DNA from: Benincasa hispida
Lineage: Eukaryota; Streptophyta; Magnoliopsida; Cucurbitales; Cucurbitaceae
Direction: 5' to 3'
DNA length: 64,000 nucleotides
Assembly (NCBI RefSeq): GCF_009727055.1
Contig: NC_052359.1
Location: 11,772,771 to 11,836,770, forward strand
Shown: piece after piece, positions 23,381 to 33,785 of the stretch
Layout: every line of letters begins with the position of its first letter
Numbering within the stretch: the first letter of the stretch is position 1
Position numbers and translations under genes: made by a program
Notes under the pieces: model-generated
Told to the model about the DNA's origin: nothing
Database searches by the model: none
Seen by the model: the letters and a program-made list of their open reading frames with translations, nothing else

Positions 23381-23680
23381 TTAAATTGTTTCTGTTACAG
23401 AAAGACTCGAAATTAAGAAACACATCACTTCAGGCCATTGAACCATTGTCGACATCTTTCTGTTATGTGTTGTAACCACCAGAGCTTCATCGTTGTCCAT
23501 TGCACTTGCATATATAAAGGAAAACGAATGTGAGATTAATGTAAGAGTGAATAAGAAAACAAGAGAGCAAGGCATTCGTTCTGTAATACTTTGAAGAATA
23601 ATAAAAGAGTACCTCCCGATTTGCACAGTGGACGTAGGCCTTTGGCCGAACCACTTAAACTCCTATGTCCTTTCTTCTTA
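23381..23680 (-). other. Unrecognised stretch inside the inverted-repeat element
   Basis: The minus strand carries an open frame with a hydrophobic segment (SLVFLFTLTLISHSFSFIYA). Upstream of it on that strand is the phrase ggccaaaggcctacgtcc, which often occurs in plant copia LTRs. It may be an LTR fragment rather than a gene; no function is assigned. Confidence 0.25.
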
Positions 23681-23905
23681 ACTCTACGATCGTTTAGAAT
23701 TTGCTAAAGTATCGTTTGTACGATCGTGTTATTCCTATCACATCGTGTACTTGATCGTTTAGCTCTGCGACCAATCGCCTATACGAACGTCTAGCTCCAG
23801 TCAATTGTCGTCTATACGATCGTCTAGCGCTTCATCTAATCGTTTACATAATTGAACTATCATTTAGTTCTTAGAGCATCGTTTACACGATAGAGCTGCC
23901 TTTTG
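23680..23905. repeat. Cluster 3 of the ATCGTNTAG(C) motif
   Basis: Variants acgatcgtttag, tgatcgtttagctc, cgaacgtctagctc, cgatcgtctagcgc and taatcgtttac occur within about 220 bp. They share the core of clusters 1 and 2 although the flanks differ. Confidence 0.65.
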
Positions 23906-24149
23906 GTAAACGACAGAAGGATTTTCAAGTCTCAACATACTACCTCTCCTGACTCTTGAATTGTTATTGACTGTTACATTTGAGTATTTTGTGATTGTGA
24001 ACGTGAAGATTTTGTCATCTAGGACAACGATTTCAGGGTCAACCTTTGCTTTTGAGCGACTAAAGAGAGTTGGCAAGTACGTAGTGTAGAAGAATCATGG
24101 TTGCCACTTGAAAATTTCCAACTTTGTCTAGGAGATCAGCCACATGAAA

Positions 24150-24450
24150 CAAGATATTGTGGCTCTAAATTTGTGAGTAACAAAGTTTGTAGTGATCTGC
24201 TCTGCTCTTTCAAACTTCCCATATAAAAAATGCATTCAGTGGCAGAATCAGTCTTACCAATTGGTTCAAATATTTCAACTACTTCCCTTAGGTTTGCATT
24301 AGCTTCTACTGGATTCTTGTTGTAGGTATGTTCTACCAAAGCTCTAACACTAGAGCCTTTTGATCTTCTTTTCCAATAACCATCTCCAACTCTTTGAAAA
24401 CACAAAGTTGTCATTTTGTAGCTGCCTTCATGATATAGTTGTGTAAGAGA
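24150..24450 (-). pseudogene. NAC-domain gene fragment (frameshifted)
   Basis: On the minus strand the frame reads FQRVGDGYWKRRSKGS, like NAC subdomain C, where GDGYWKATG is usual. IGKTDSATECIFYMGSLKEQ follows, like subdomain D with its FY-x-G core. After a one-frame shift, TNFVTHKFRA (24190-24161) matches subdomain E, where TNWVMHEYRL is usual. Subdomains A and B are absent, and a foldback MITE sits directly upstream. Stops follow within about 30 codons of subdomain E. The order and spacing of three NAC subdomains make chance unlikely, but the identity is by eye only. NAC proteins are plant transcription factors; this copy cannot encode one. Confidence 0.5.
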
Positions 24451-24474
24451 TTAAGGGATTAGATTTTGAAAGTT

Positions 24475-25012
24475 GGATGATTTTTATTCTATATCACTCT
24501 CAAATATATCTTTAATTTCTATTCAAAGTCAACTTTGATCGTAAAATAATCAATATTGAAAAAATAGATTTAAATAGTAAAATAGTAAAGTAACTACCAA
24601 GAAAACCAAAATCAAAGAGTTTTAAGTCAATTACATTTGTTATGTGAACTGAGTACCAATAGATTTAGAAATAAAAGATATATTAACGTTAAACCCTTAT
24701 GCCCTTCGGTCCTCCTTACTACTTAAGTTAGCATGGATTATGTGCAAAGTTCAACAGTTGAATGATCCCATGCACAATCCATGCTAGTTTCAAGTACTAA
24801 GAAAGATGAGAGGTCATAAGGGTTTAAGGTTAAAGGTTAGTATATTTTTTAATTATAATTTAATTGGTGCTCACTTGACATATCAAAATACTTGCCATGG
24901 AACTCTTTATTCTACTTTTTCTTGGTGGTTACTTTACTATTTTATTCTACTTTGTCGATTTTGAACGATTATTAAAGGCATATTCGAGAGTTACTTTGAA
25001 ATAGAATCATCC
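24475..25012. repeat. Foldback MITE (arms about 250 bp)
   Basis: The left half and the reverse complement of the right half align throughout. Shared blocks are the terminal ggatga, then tctcraatat..cttta, agtaaagtaaccaccaag (left: agtaaagtaactaccaag), taaacccttatg and gcatggattrtg. The centre, near 24756, is itself palindromic (ttcaacagttgaa). There is no coding capacity. It is nested in the larger inverted-repeat element, next to the NAC fragment. Confidence 0.8.
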
Positions 25013-25074
25013 GCCTCTATTTTAGGAGAGCGTAACTTATCTCCCAAATTCATGGAGTAGGTGGATCTTTTTTC

Positions 25075-25476
25075 TCACCGTAAGGTATTGCTTGTATACT
25101 TTTTCGCTTTGGTTGTTGCAAGATGATTATTATTTTTCTTAGCAAAAGGTTGTGAATGATCTATATTCCTACCAGAATCTAATTCCTTCATCTCTAACAA
25201 AGCTCTATCATGAGGGCAACTACAAAATGGAAATTGGGAAAGAAGATCCAAAGCCTTTGGTCTTAGAGTTTTGGCACAACATATTTGCAATGAGAATCTT
25301 ATAGAAGCTAAAGCAACTCTAAGAGAATCGGCTGAAAGATTTGAGCCAATTTTATTTTCATTTTTTGTGTGTTTGGAAACTGGAGAATAGTTGCATATTG
25401 AACTCAAATGCTGATTGGACCAAAAAGGTGGATGTAAGGTTCCTTCATAAAGAATGAGAAATTTGTTTCGATTCAT
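25075..25476 (-). other. Unrecognised open frame overlapping the right terminal repeat
   Basis: A 133-codon minus-strand frame starts inside the right terminal repeat (MNRNKFLILYEGTLHPPFW...) and runs inwards. It contains several Cys residues (FSLQICCAKTL, FPFCSCPHD) but no motif I can name. Part of it is terminal-repeat sequence, so it may be meaningless. It is listed because it is long for this AT-rich region. Confidence 0.2.
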
Positions 25477-25614
25477 ACAGCAATGTTTTCTTTATTTGTT
25501 GATAATTATTGGACTTCAGAATTATGTAATTTCGCACTCAATGACTTGAGAAATCTAGAAAACCTTTGCAAATTATCTAACAAAAGCAATTTCTCGATAT
25601 TTCGCCAATGCATG

Positions 25615-26205
25615 CCCCTCATGAAAGGAACGAATCCCGCAACAAAAGCGTTTGTGTGAACGTCTTACATCCCGCAATTCGATTTTTACATAAACAAATT
25701 CGGTATACTAAAACAAATATAAACATGTAATATAGTACACTTTAGGGAAAAAGATTAGGACCATTCTTACCTTTGTTAGATTTCCAAGCTTCACGAACAA
25801 TTCTCTTTATGGTTTAGGAAAAATTTTACACAATAACACTTTATTGTGTATTATCAATATCTGTGTCTCCCAAATGGACCATAAGGAGGTCTTTATATCG
25901 AGAAAAGTCAAGCTCTTTTCCGAATCCTTTTATTATTTCCCTTTTCCATAATTAATTAATTAAATAACACATATTTAATTAATTAACACAATTAAATAAC
26001 ACTTATTTAATTTAATTTACACATTCTTTCTTCACCAATGAGAAGGATAGTTCCAAGAGCTTAGTCTCACTCTTTCTTCAGGAAGTTCGATGGAAATTCA
26101 CTAAGGAAGGTCCAATTCGAGAAGACACCTCTCTTGATGCATAGCTTATTTGTTTGTTCTCAACAGGTTTGTTTGATTTTTCTCACTTTCTTTGATGTAG
26201 GGGAT
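25615..26205. other. Intergenic stretch, possibly retroelement-derived
   Basis: It holds no recognised gene. It includes AT-rich aattaattaa runs (25950-26010) and ends in a short purine tract (aggggat) before the LTR-like start at 26206. Confidence 0.4.
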
Positions 26206-26796
26206 TGTTGGATATATATAGTGAAAGAAAGTGAAAGTTTGGTGAAGATTTGAAATATAAAATGAATTTAATTTTGTAGATTAAATTCATTATTTAGAAA
26301 CCTTCAGATTGAATTGAAACTTTAAATTAAAATGATGTTTTATGTATGAAAGATAAATTTGTAGCTTTTTAAATTTGAATGAATTGTGTTTGATTTTTGT
26401 CAAGTAACAATTCAATTGAGTTAAATTTGACAAATGTTTCAATTTTTGTATTTATTTGATTTTATTTTGTAATTTAGAGAGTTACCAAGTTGTTAACCTA
26501 TAAATAACAACTTGATTCTTCATTTGTAGCATGTCATTCCAAATTGAAGAGTTCTCTCCTTTCTCTCTTTCTTTTGTTTTTGAGTTGAGTTGAAAATAAG
26601 CATTCAAGAGTTATCCAAGTAGCTCGAGGTTGTAGTTCCACCGGAGTTAGTTGTTGTATTCTTTTAAGACGAGAGTTGTAGTTTGTTTATAGCTCGTGTA
26701 AAGCAAATAATTATCTTCAGAAAAACGCTTACTAGAAGCGTGCCTCGACTATGTTTTAAGTCTCCAAAATATGTTAGTGTATTCAGTTCCCCAACA
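26206..26796 (+). mobile_element. Putative copia-type LTR (591 bp)
   Basis: It starts TGTTGGATATATATAG right after a purine tract (taggggat) and ends CCCCAACA, giving TGTTGG...CCAACA inverted ends. The second half is pyrimidine-rich (ctctcctttctctctttc), as in a U5 region. Neither a primer-binding site nor a target duplication was seen, so a 3' LTR of a lost element is the best reading. The ends are provisional. Confidence 0.4.
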
Positions 26797-27590
26797 AAAA
26801 TTACTGACCTCTATGTAGCCACTTGGTGTTTTGAGTGTGTTGTCAAATTGATCGATCAATTCCTCATAGCCAAATATTTCTGATCCTTCTTGTTGCTATA
26901 AGAACCTCCTCCATATGAAACTCATCCAAAATGTTCCTCAAAAGTTTAAATGTAATACAATGGCCATGGAAGTGTAAGATGTTAGACAGTTCGCACTACC
27001 TCGGTATCGTTCTTAATGGATAAATGAAAAGTTTCTTCTTCATTGTTTCATACCAGGAAAATGAAAAAGAATCAAAGAATCAAAGAATATATACTGCAAG
27101 AACTGTAAACAATAAACTAACAACCAAGCTCATCCTAATCTTATCGAACAAAAGAGAGAATCTAAGAACATATACAGAGAGATCGAAGTCTGAACTTCGA
27201 AATCTTGAATAAAAGAAAATAAGCAACTCAATTGAAGGAACAAAACCTAACAACTGAATTTTTTTTCAAACAAAATCGAAGAAATGGCAATGGCATCAAC
27301 AAGAAGAAGAAACAGATCCAACAAAAGAAAAATATAGGAGGGACAAAAACTTGGGGTTTTATAATCTAATTATATTTAATAAATAATTACGATTAATTTA
27401 TAATGATTTATTAATTATTTGTGTTCTAATTTTTACGGTTTATTTCCCATGTATAAAAGTCTGTCAATAGGTAGGGTATTGAAAAATACATGTCAAATGG
27501 ATTTTATAATTTCTAATAACTATATCCTGAATTTAAAAATGATATTAAATGTCTGTCTAAAATTTATTGCAAAACGTATTTGATAACTCC
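26797..27590. other. Intergenic stretch, no gene recognised
   Basis: A 62-codon open frame at 27024-27212 (+) is lysine/asparagine-rich and matches nothing. The rest is AT-rich with no structure that I can see. Confidence 0.5.
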
Positions 27591-27599
27591 TTAAAAGAG

Positions 27600-28060
27600 T
27601 TATTTTTTATGGCCTAAATTGGGCTAGTTCATGCTTATATGCAAGATATCGAGCTTAGGAAAGTCTCAAGATATTTCAAGTGAAAAACAGGATAAAACAA
27701 ATCATTTAGGGGTTAATCGGAGCAATTGGGCATGAAGGATAGTAAACAATCATTATACCCCTGAAGGCCTAGCGTTGCAACATTAAGCACGATGCCAACA
27801 TACCTTGACATCATAAGGCATAGCGTTGTGGTGCTATCAAATATTTCATCAGTAGTATGGCATTGCAACACTACGGCGTGCAAGGCCTAAATGTTGCAGC
27901 ACACAACTCTATCGACAATTTGATATAGATTTCTTTAATTTCTAGGATTTAAGGGAGAGAGGTTCCATCCCGGAGTGCTCCACATTTCGTCTTCTCTCCA
28001 GTTTATCTTTATATTTCCAGCTTTTATTTTTTTCCATTTTCGGTTGTAATATGTTTTAGA
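27600..28060. mobile_element. Probable gypsy LTR fragment
   Basis: Composition rises in GC. The words agcgttgcaacatt and catagcgttgtggtgct recur, and a leader-like passage (gggagagaggttccatccc) is followed by T-rich sequence. The word gcgtcgcaacattg also occurs at 11884-11897 beside the reverse gypsy relic. This is read as an LTR relic by style only; no ends were found. Confidence 0.3.
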
Positions 28061-29160
28061 TGATGCTCGATCTCAACTACATCGTCACGGCAAGTCATCA
28101 ACATTAGTTTTCTAGTTTAAGGATAGAAATTTTGATGTATATTTATGAAAACTATTTTTTTATTTCTTGTATCTTTAAGCTTTGATTAATTAAGATTGTG
28201 TTTGTCTTACATTCTAATTTCTTTCACTTAAATCAAAATTAATTGTTTGGATACCCATAAGAAATAGAAAGAAAGCATGTCATTTTACTCTTTTATCTTC
28301 ATAATCTTGTAGTAAATTATTTTAATAATTAAAAATGATTTCGATGTCAAAATACAATCTCATTTGCATAACTAAAGGATATTATTTAGTTGAAATAAAT
28401 AAACTTATACAAAGAAAATTATGGGAAAAAATGTCTAAATTCAAATAAACATAAAAATTAAAAAAAAAAAGTGGATCAAGACAAAATTCTCCTTAGTCAT
28501 TGGTCATTATTGCCTAATTTTCAATTCAATCCTGCTTATAATATTCTTCCACAGTTGAAATATAAGTAATAAACATAATTATATATAGAACATTTTAGAT
28601 TAATTTACAATAAAGTATGTGTTTAATACAAATACGATACAATCCTTATCTCATCCCTTTTTCATTCTATATACTAATTATATATAAAAATTGAACATCA
28701 CCCTTGCCCACTTCAACTTCTATTCTACTTTGAAATTATTTCTATAATGTGGAAATTACTGTTTTATAAAAGTAAATGATATAAAATGAAGAGAATTGAT
28801 TTATATTTATTCACATTTTTAGAAAATCAAAATCGACGAAAATATAGGAGTCAAAACGAAATATAAGGCTAATCAAAATGAAATTTAAATCTATCAAAAA
28901 AACGAGAAGGTACGTTCTCACATCATTTATATTTATTCACATTTTTAGGAAATAAAAGATGTACTAATTTCATCTAATCAAACTAGTACATTTTTCTAAA
29001 AATTAGTAAAAGTAGTTTTTGTGTGTTCATAGTTCAAGTAATTGATAAATTGGAAAAACTTGAATTTCGAGATTGATAAGAAAACTATTTTTAATTTCTT
29101 TAAAAAAGAATATTAATATTGTAAAGACGTACTATTTCTGAAATTTCTGGCCAATTTCCG
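28061..29160. other. AT-rich intergenic region
   Basis: No coding or structured signal. A 26-base phrase around tttatatttattcacatttttag occurs twice (about 28799-28822 and 28925-28948), a small direct duplication. Confidence 0.55.
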
Positions 29161-29594
29161 GCCGAAAGCTGCTTAGCCTCAGCGAAGAACAGCTTCGTGA
29201 ATTGGGATTTGGAACCACTCGTTCATTAATCTCCAAATCCCGTTCCCCCAAATTGAATCCGAATCTGCATAATTATTTCTCTTCCACAACACATTTTTCA
29301 ATCACGGCGTTCTTTTGCTCCGGTACGGCGGCGATGACTTCTCGATGATGGTATGATGGTATGTATGAAATGAACACTCTGTCTCTGCCATAGATTTAAC
29401 CAAATCCGCCATTGAAGTAGGTTTTAGGGTATACATTTGTCGTTTTTACTTACTGTCGAGTTTTTTTTTACAAAATTTAGGGATGTTTACATCTTGATAA
29501 ACCAACACCACAAGTGAATTTGGTTGTTGGCGCGAACTGAACCACTCCCTCCTGTATTTCCCTCATACTCCTCTCTCCCTTCTCCAACCCAATC
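29160..29594 (+). promoter_or_regulatory. Promoter and 5' leader of the DnaJ-type zinc-finger gene
   Basis: GC content rises at about 29160, directly upstream of the gene. No clear TATA box lies at the expected distance. A pyrimidine-rich leader (cctcatactcctctctccct) precedes the start codon. A frame at about 29170-29340 is open in this stretch but has no start or match. Confidence 0.4.
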
Positions 29595-30888
29595 ATGGAA
29601 GCCTTACCCTTACCCCCAATTTCTAACCCTCTCTTCCCATTTCGTCGTTCCAGTACTTTTCCCCTCAAACCGCGCTCAAATTCGATCCAAAATCGGAGAC
29701 GAACAGCCACGTATGCCGCCATTGACGGTGCTTCGCTTACAGCCGACTCCATTCAGGTCGAAATCACTTGGCAGATATTCGTCGGAGCGATTGGTAATGG
29801 GAACGAATGTTCAATTTTTTATTGTTTGTGTGGTTTCTTTTGATTTTGTATCATCCTTATCTGATCGGTTTTTATGTTGGTTGTAGCTGGAGTGACCCCG
29901 TTCGTGGTGGCTGGAATCGAGTTCAGTAAGAGAATTGTGAGATTTTGGGACTTTTTCCAAGTGATTTGTCGTTTGTTCTGTTTGTGTTTTCTTAGCATGA
30001 TTGAAATTCAATATTGTAGATGGCGCAGAAGAGATGTAAAGAATGTGGTGGTTCGGGGCTTGTTCTTAGAGACGATGACTACTTTCGTTGCCCTGAATGT
30101 GGTAATAGTTTCTTTTTGCATACTTGAGAATTTTTGTTCATAATTTAGGGATAGTTTTCTTTAGAGTGAGGCATACATCCTTAACCAAAGATGGAGGTTT
30201 GAATCATCGTCCCCTTGTTGAACTGAAAAAAGTGTTGTCAATGAATATTTGTGGAATAAAATCATAACAATTATGAAATTCATAGACAATATTTAAATGA
30301 ACAAATAAGTTCTTTTTTCCCTTTTTAATTAAGTTAAAAATTCTTATTAGTTAGTATGTCCATATTGATGACGTTATGTTGATACATTTTGATATTATGT
30401 TTCTTTTTAAAATTGTAATAATGGACATATCAATTCACTTCTTATGTGAATGTTGAACCTATGAACATAGAAAAATGTCAATATGTCCATGGAATCTATG
30501 CCTAGCATAACGTGGTGAATTAGTAGAAATCTAGAGAAGAAATTAAGGTGAGCTGCTAATTCCTACAATTGTTTGTAGAAAATTCGACTTTCCTAATTTT
30601 AAGCGACCTGATTTCTCTTATGTTATGTCTTGTAAGCTTATTGTTAATCAATTTTAACCTTCATTTAGGTAAAGCGTCAAAATTCTTAACCAATGGTGAT
30701 TAAATTAAAAACAAGCACTTATAAAAAGTATATAAATATCTAGCCATAATGTTCTAACAGTACATTCCAAAAAGAAATTTATTCCAGGCAGAATATGACT
30801 GTGGGCTTCCTCCTTGTTCTTGACATTTATTGGTTGGACAGGTGGTTTTTTGCCATGGCAGTCATGGAGGCGATTCTTTTGGGGCTGA
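29595..30888 (+). CDS. Small plastid-targeted DnaJ-type zinc-finger protein (At2g24395-like)
   Basis: Exons 29595-29793, 29887-29936, 30020-30101 and 30842-30888 join in frame with GT-AG introns to encode 125 aa. The N-terminus (residues 1-40) is rich in Pro, Ser and Arg and poor in acids, like a chloroplast transit peptide. Residues about 58-79 form one hydrophobic segment (WQIFVGAIAGVTPFVVAGIEF), probably a membrane helix. The C-terminus holds two CxxC pairs: C89-x-x-C92-GGSG and C107-x-x-C110-GG. The protein ends in FLPWQSWRRFFWG. Two CxxCxGxG-like halves are about half of a full DnaJ zinc domain, as in plant DnaJ-like chaperone proteins of this size. A role in folding or assembling thylakoid proteins is inferred from family only. 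The last intron (740 bp) is unusually long for the gene. Confidence 0.78.
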
Positions 30889-32157
30889 AGAAGACAATTA
30901 GCATGATATGACTCTTTTGAAGCGATGTAATTCTACACATTTCAAAGAAAGTGGTTCAGGATCAGGATCTTCTTTGTTGATTTCCAGGCAAGACAAGGAA
31001 CAAAGTAAGCAATCCATTTGTTAAGTGTATGTATTTGAGGTATATAACTAATTACAAGTTCACCAAGTTTCTTATTTAATTACATGCTCAATCAAATGGT
31101 TAAATGTTGCTAAATGTTAATTTCTTGGTTAGATCCCTAGTGTGATAGGTTTTGTAATATCATTTTCTCCCTCAACATAGTTAATAACATGTATAAAAGA
31201 TTAAATATTCTTTAACCTATCAAGGTTTGGTAGTAGTTTATTTATATAATAAAGCTATAAAATCTCTTTATTTAGGTCTTCCCCGCCTTACGTGAGATGT
31301 GCAGACTCAAGCATGTTGAATCATAACTCAATTAATTTGGACTAAGTGGGATATTTTGTAGTCTCTGCCGGATTTCTATTAGCTGTTTTGATGGGGAGGT
31401 TCCATGATATCAAGCATACAGTATTTGTCATATGATTTCTTTTAAAATAATTTGAACTAATGAATTAGGTTTTGCTATTTGGTTAAGAAACTACAAATCT
31501 ATTTTGGGATTTATGCATTTGTATATAACACATGGAGTAATGGGTAAATTTTTTTAAAATTTCTGTTGGATTTTCCAAATCCTTTTGTTGTTATTGAATT
31601 TTGACTAAGCAATGAGCTGGCTAGTTGTCTACACATTAGCTCCAGGTTCTGCCTTACAACTCAATTTGAGTCTTGGTATAGATGAGGGTTTTCATGAATT
31701 ATGAGTCCATGACTCTAGTCTAGGAGCACCAAAGTAGAACCTAACCTCAAAATTGGATTGGAACCAAATGGGCTATAACTTAGCCACTAGGTTTGGTCTC
31801 CAGTTCGAAGAATTTTTGTAATTATTCCCTAGGTAATATCTTACTTAATTGTAAAAGGGAGTTTTTTTGTGGACATGGTTTTTTGTATGTCCTTGTATTC
31901 TTTCGTTTTTTCTCAATGAACGCAGTTGTTTCTATTTTTAAAAACAAAAAAAAAAAACAAAATCTTAGCCACTAGGTAACCCCAATTTAGGCTTATAGGA
32001 GGCCAAGCTCCATCCAAGCATCCTACAAGGTGCAAAAAGAGTGGCGCCTCTCCCCATAATCTCCTCCCTTTCGTAGCCTTGTTGAAGGCCTGATCTACAG
32101 AGAAAATCTGCAAGAAGATTGTTGATACTCTTGTCCCTCTCAAATACATCGATTAAA
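30889..32157. other. 3' region and intergenic DNA with a LINE tail
   Basis: The first part is presumably the 3' UTR of the preceding gene. No other gene is visible. A LINE 3' tail lies at 31760-31966. Confidence 0.45.
31760..31966 (+). mobile_element. LINE 3'-end fragment with poly(A)
   Basis: The stretch gtccttgtattctttcg, then ctcaatgaacgcagttg and tctatttttaaaaac, ends in an A-run (31948-31957). This is a common 3' end style of plant LINE and RNase H elements. The coding part is missing or unrecognisable. Confidence 0.45.
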
Positions 32158-32283
32158 ACTGAATTGAATCAGTTTCAGTTAGAACTTCAGTTTTCTCGGT
32201 TTAAGGGGCCAGAACCAAATAGTTCAGTCCAGTCACTGGTTTCTGCGAAAATCAAACTGAACTGAATTGTGCACATTCCTAGT
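32158..32283 (-). repeat. MITE-like repeat fragment ('GGTTCGGTT' family), partial copy
   Basis: On the minus strand it starts ctaggaatgtgcacaattca and continues with gttcagtttgatttt-type text. That is the end style of the longer copy at 32692-33015, in opposite orientation. Confidence 0.45.
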
Positions 32284-32691
32284 CTAATTCTCTTGTTTTC
32301 ATAGGCAACCTCAAGCACGTTCTGTCACCAACCTTGAGAATTGTTACTTTGCCTCTGACTCGGTGTGTATGCAACCGACTAATAAGCTAAGAAATCTCAA
32401 GGCAAAACCATGGCCGAGGAGAAACTTTAAGCATTTAGGCTTAAGCAAAGATTCAAAAGTGAAGTTAGTGGTAAAACTATTGAATGCAATTGGTACTTGA
32501 CGTAACAAATGAAGGAGCACCCTTGTCTTAAGTATGTTATTAGCTAGGTTCTCTATATTAGTTGGGATCACTCATCAATCAACCTGATACCTTTGATTAT
32601 GAAGAACTTAGCTTGAGTTGGCAATTTTTTAGATCTACCACCTTATGTCCTTAAAAGTAAGGCATGAGCTTATGAGTGGAAAGCAACTAGG

Positions 32692-33015
32692 GTGAGGCTA
32701 GCTAGGAGTGTTCATGGTTCGGTTGGCTACCCAATCGAATCGAACTGAACCGAAAATTTTGGTCTTAGATATATACCAAAACCAAACCGAATTGAACTAC
32801 AACTATTCAGTTCGATTTTCAGTTTTACACAATATATATAAAAACAGTTTTTTCAGTTCTGCATTTGGTTTTCAAATTTAAAATCGAACCGGGCTGAGAA
32901 ATTTGATTGCATTATAATTTTAAACCGATCCGAATCAATGCTTCAGTAAAAAACTGAATTTTTGGTTCGGTTGGGTTTTGTCATTTGATTTTGGTTTAGT
33001 CGGTTTTAATGTTAA
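32692..33015 (+). repeat. MITE-like repeat ('TAGGAGTGTTCATGGTTCGGTT' family)
   Basis: It starts taggagtgttcatggttcgg and contains many degenerate ccaaaaccaaaccgaa / ggttcggttgggtttt words that can fold back on each other. This element type, with TAGGGGTGTTCA ends, is widespread in dicots. Noncoding. Confidence 0.5.
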
Positions 33016-33614
33016 CGTTAAGGCTAACTTTTCCATTTGAGGGTGCCCTGTCTTGACATTTACTGTAGGCTTAGTACTCTAATAAGTAGATAGATGAGAT
33101 CAATTTTCTTCCCTTACATGAGCTGAGCTTAGTACAACCTCTGACGCTACTAGGTAAAGCAATTCATTACAATAGGGTGAGCTTGGAGAGGAGAGGCATT
33201 TTGTTGAAGTATATCTTCTTAAACAACTCTTTCTACTAAAACTTGTTGCACTTTTAAGTATTCTAAAGAATGAAAGTTACTCATCCGTGTCTTTAAAGAA
33301 AAACTTATTGGGAGTCCTATCTATTAAAACTCCAAATTAACTAATAATGGTATCAATTTAGTTATTTTCAGTTAAGTCCATTTAGTACCAACATAAAATA
33401 ATCTAAACAACATTATTATTCTCACAAAACCCCACCAATGTACAAAGAAAATTAACATGGTTTTGGGTTTTTCGTAGATGGCCTCTTTTAAGGGTGCCCA
33501 AATGAAAAATAGCCCACAGTTGAGATATGAAGGGAAAATGGTCTTTTGCTTATGTCAACACGTTGTGAATTTACTGATTCAACCTTGAGAACCACCAGTG
33601 CGTTGCAATTCAGA
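33016..33614. other. Intergenic, no gene seen
   Basis: Mixed sequence with no open frame or repeat that I can support. Confidence 0.5.
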
Positions 33615-33785
33615 AGTTTGCTTGATGCTCGATGCTCTACGCTCTATGCTATATGCTTACTACTCGATGCTCAATGCTTTATGTTCTACATTCTATGCTT
33701 GATTCAAAAGTTTACCCGATGCTTGGTACTTGATGCTCTATGCTATATGCTCGCTACTTGATGTTCAATGCTTGATGCTTAAAGA
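33615..33785. repeat. Degenerate 'gatgctc' minisatellite
   Basis: Units like cttgatgctc, gatgctctac, gctctatgct and atatgctt recur about every 10 bp. A larger unit of roughly 70-100 bp is repeated (33630-33690 against 33718-33780, both containing gatgctctatgctatatgct-like text). Confidence 0.7.

Larger units (their letters stand above)
22748..25614. mobile_element. Pack-MULE-like element with about 215-bp terminal inverted repeats
   Basis: The left terminal repeat (22748-22960) and right terminal repeat (25400-25614) are inverted copies along their whole length. Both begin CATGCA. They share agaaattgcttttgttrga, the stretch aattctgaagtcc, then atgaaggaacctt and catccacctttttgg. Long terminal repeats of this size and an AGAAATTGC-type start suggest Mutator-like elements. 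No transposase is visible. The inside carries a NAC-domain gene fragment (minus strand), the third ATCGTNTAG motif cluster and a foldback MITE. I did not find the 9-bp target duplication expected of a recent MULE, so it is old, damaged or of another class. Confidence 0.6.

Noticed and set aside
29170..29340. Open stretch (LSLSEEQLRELGFGTTRS...) upstream of the DnaJ-type gene
   Set aside because: No start codon, no partner exon and no known family. It is best explained as leader/promoter DNA with raised GC.
30176..30220. tRNA-like phrase (taaccaaagatggaggtttgaatcat)
   Set aside because: No cloverleaf could be built around it. The phrase is a common dispersed plant repeat fragment.
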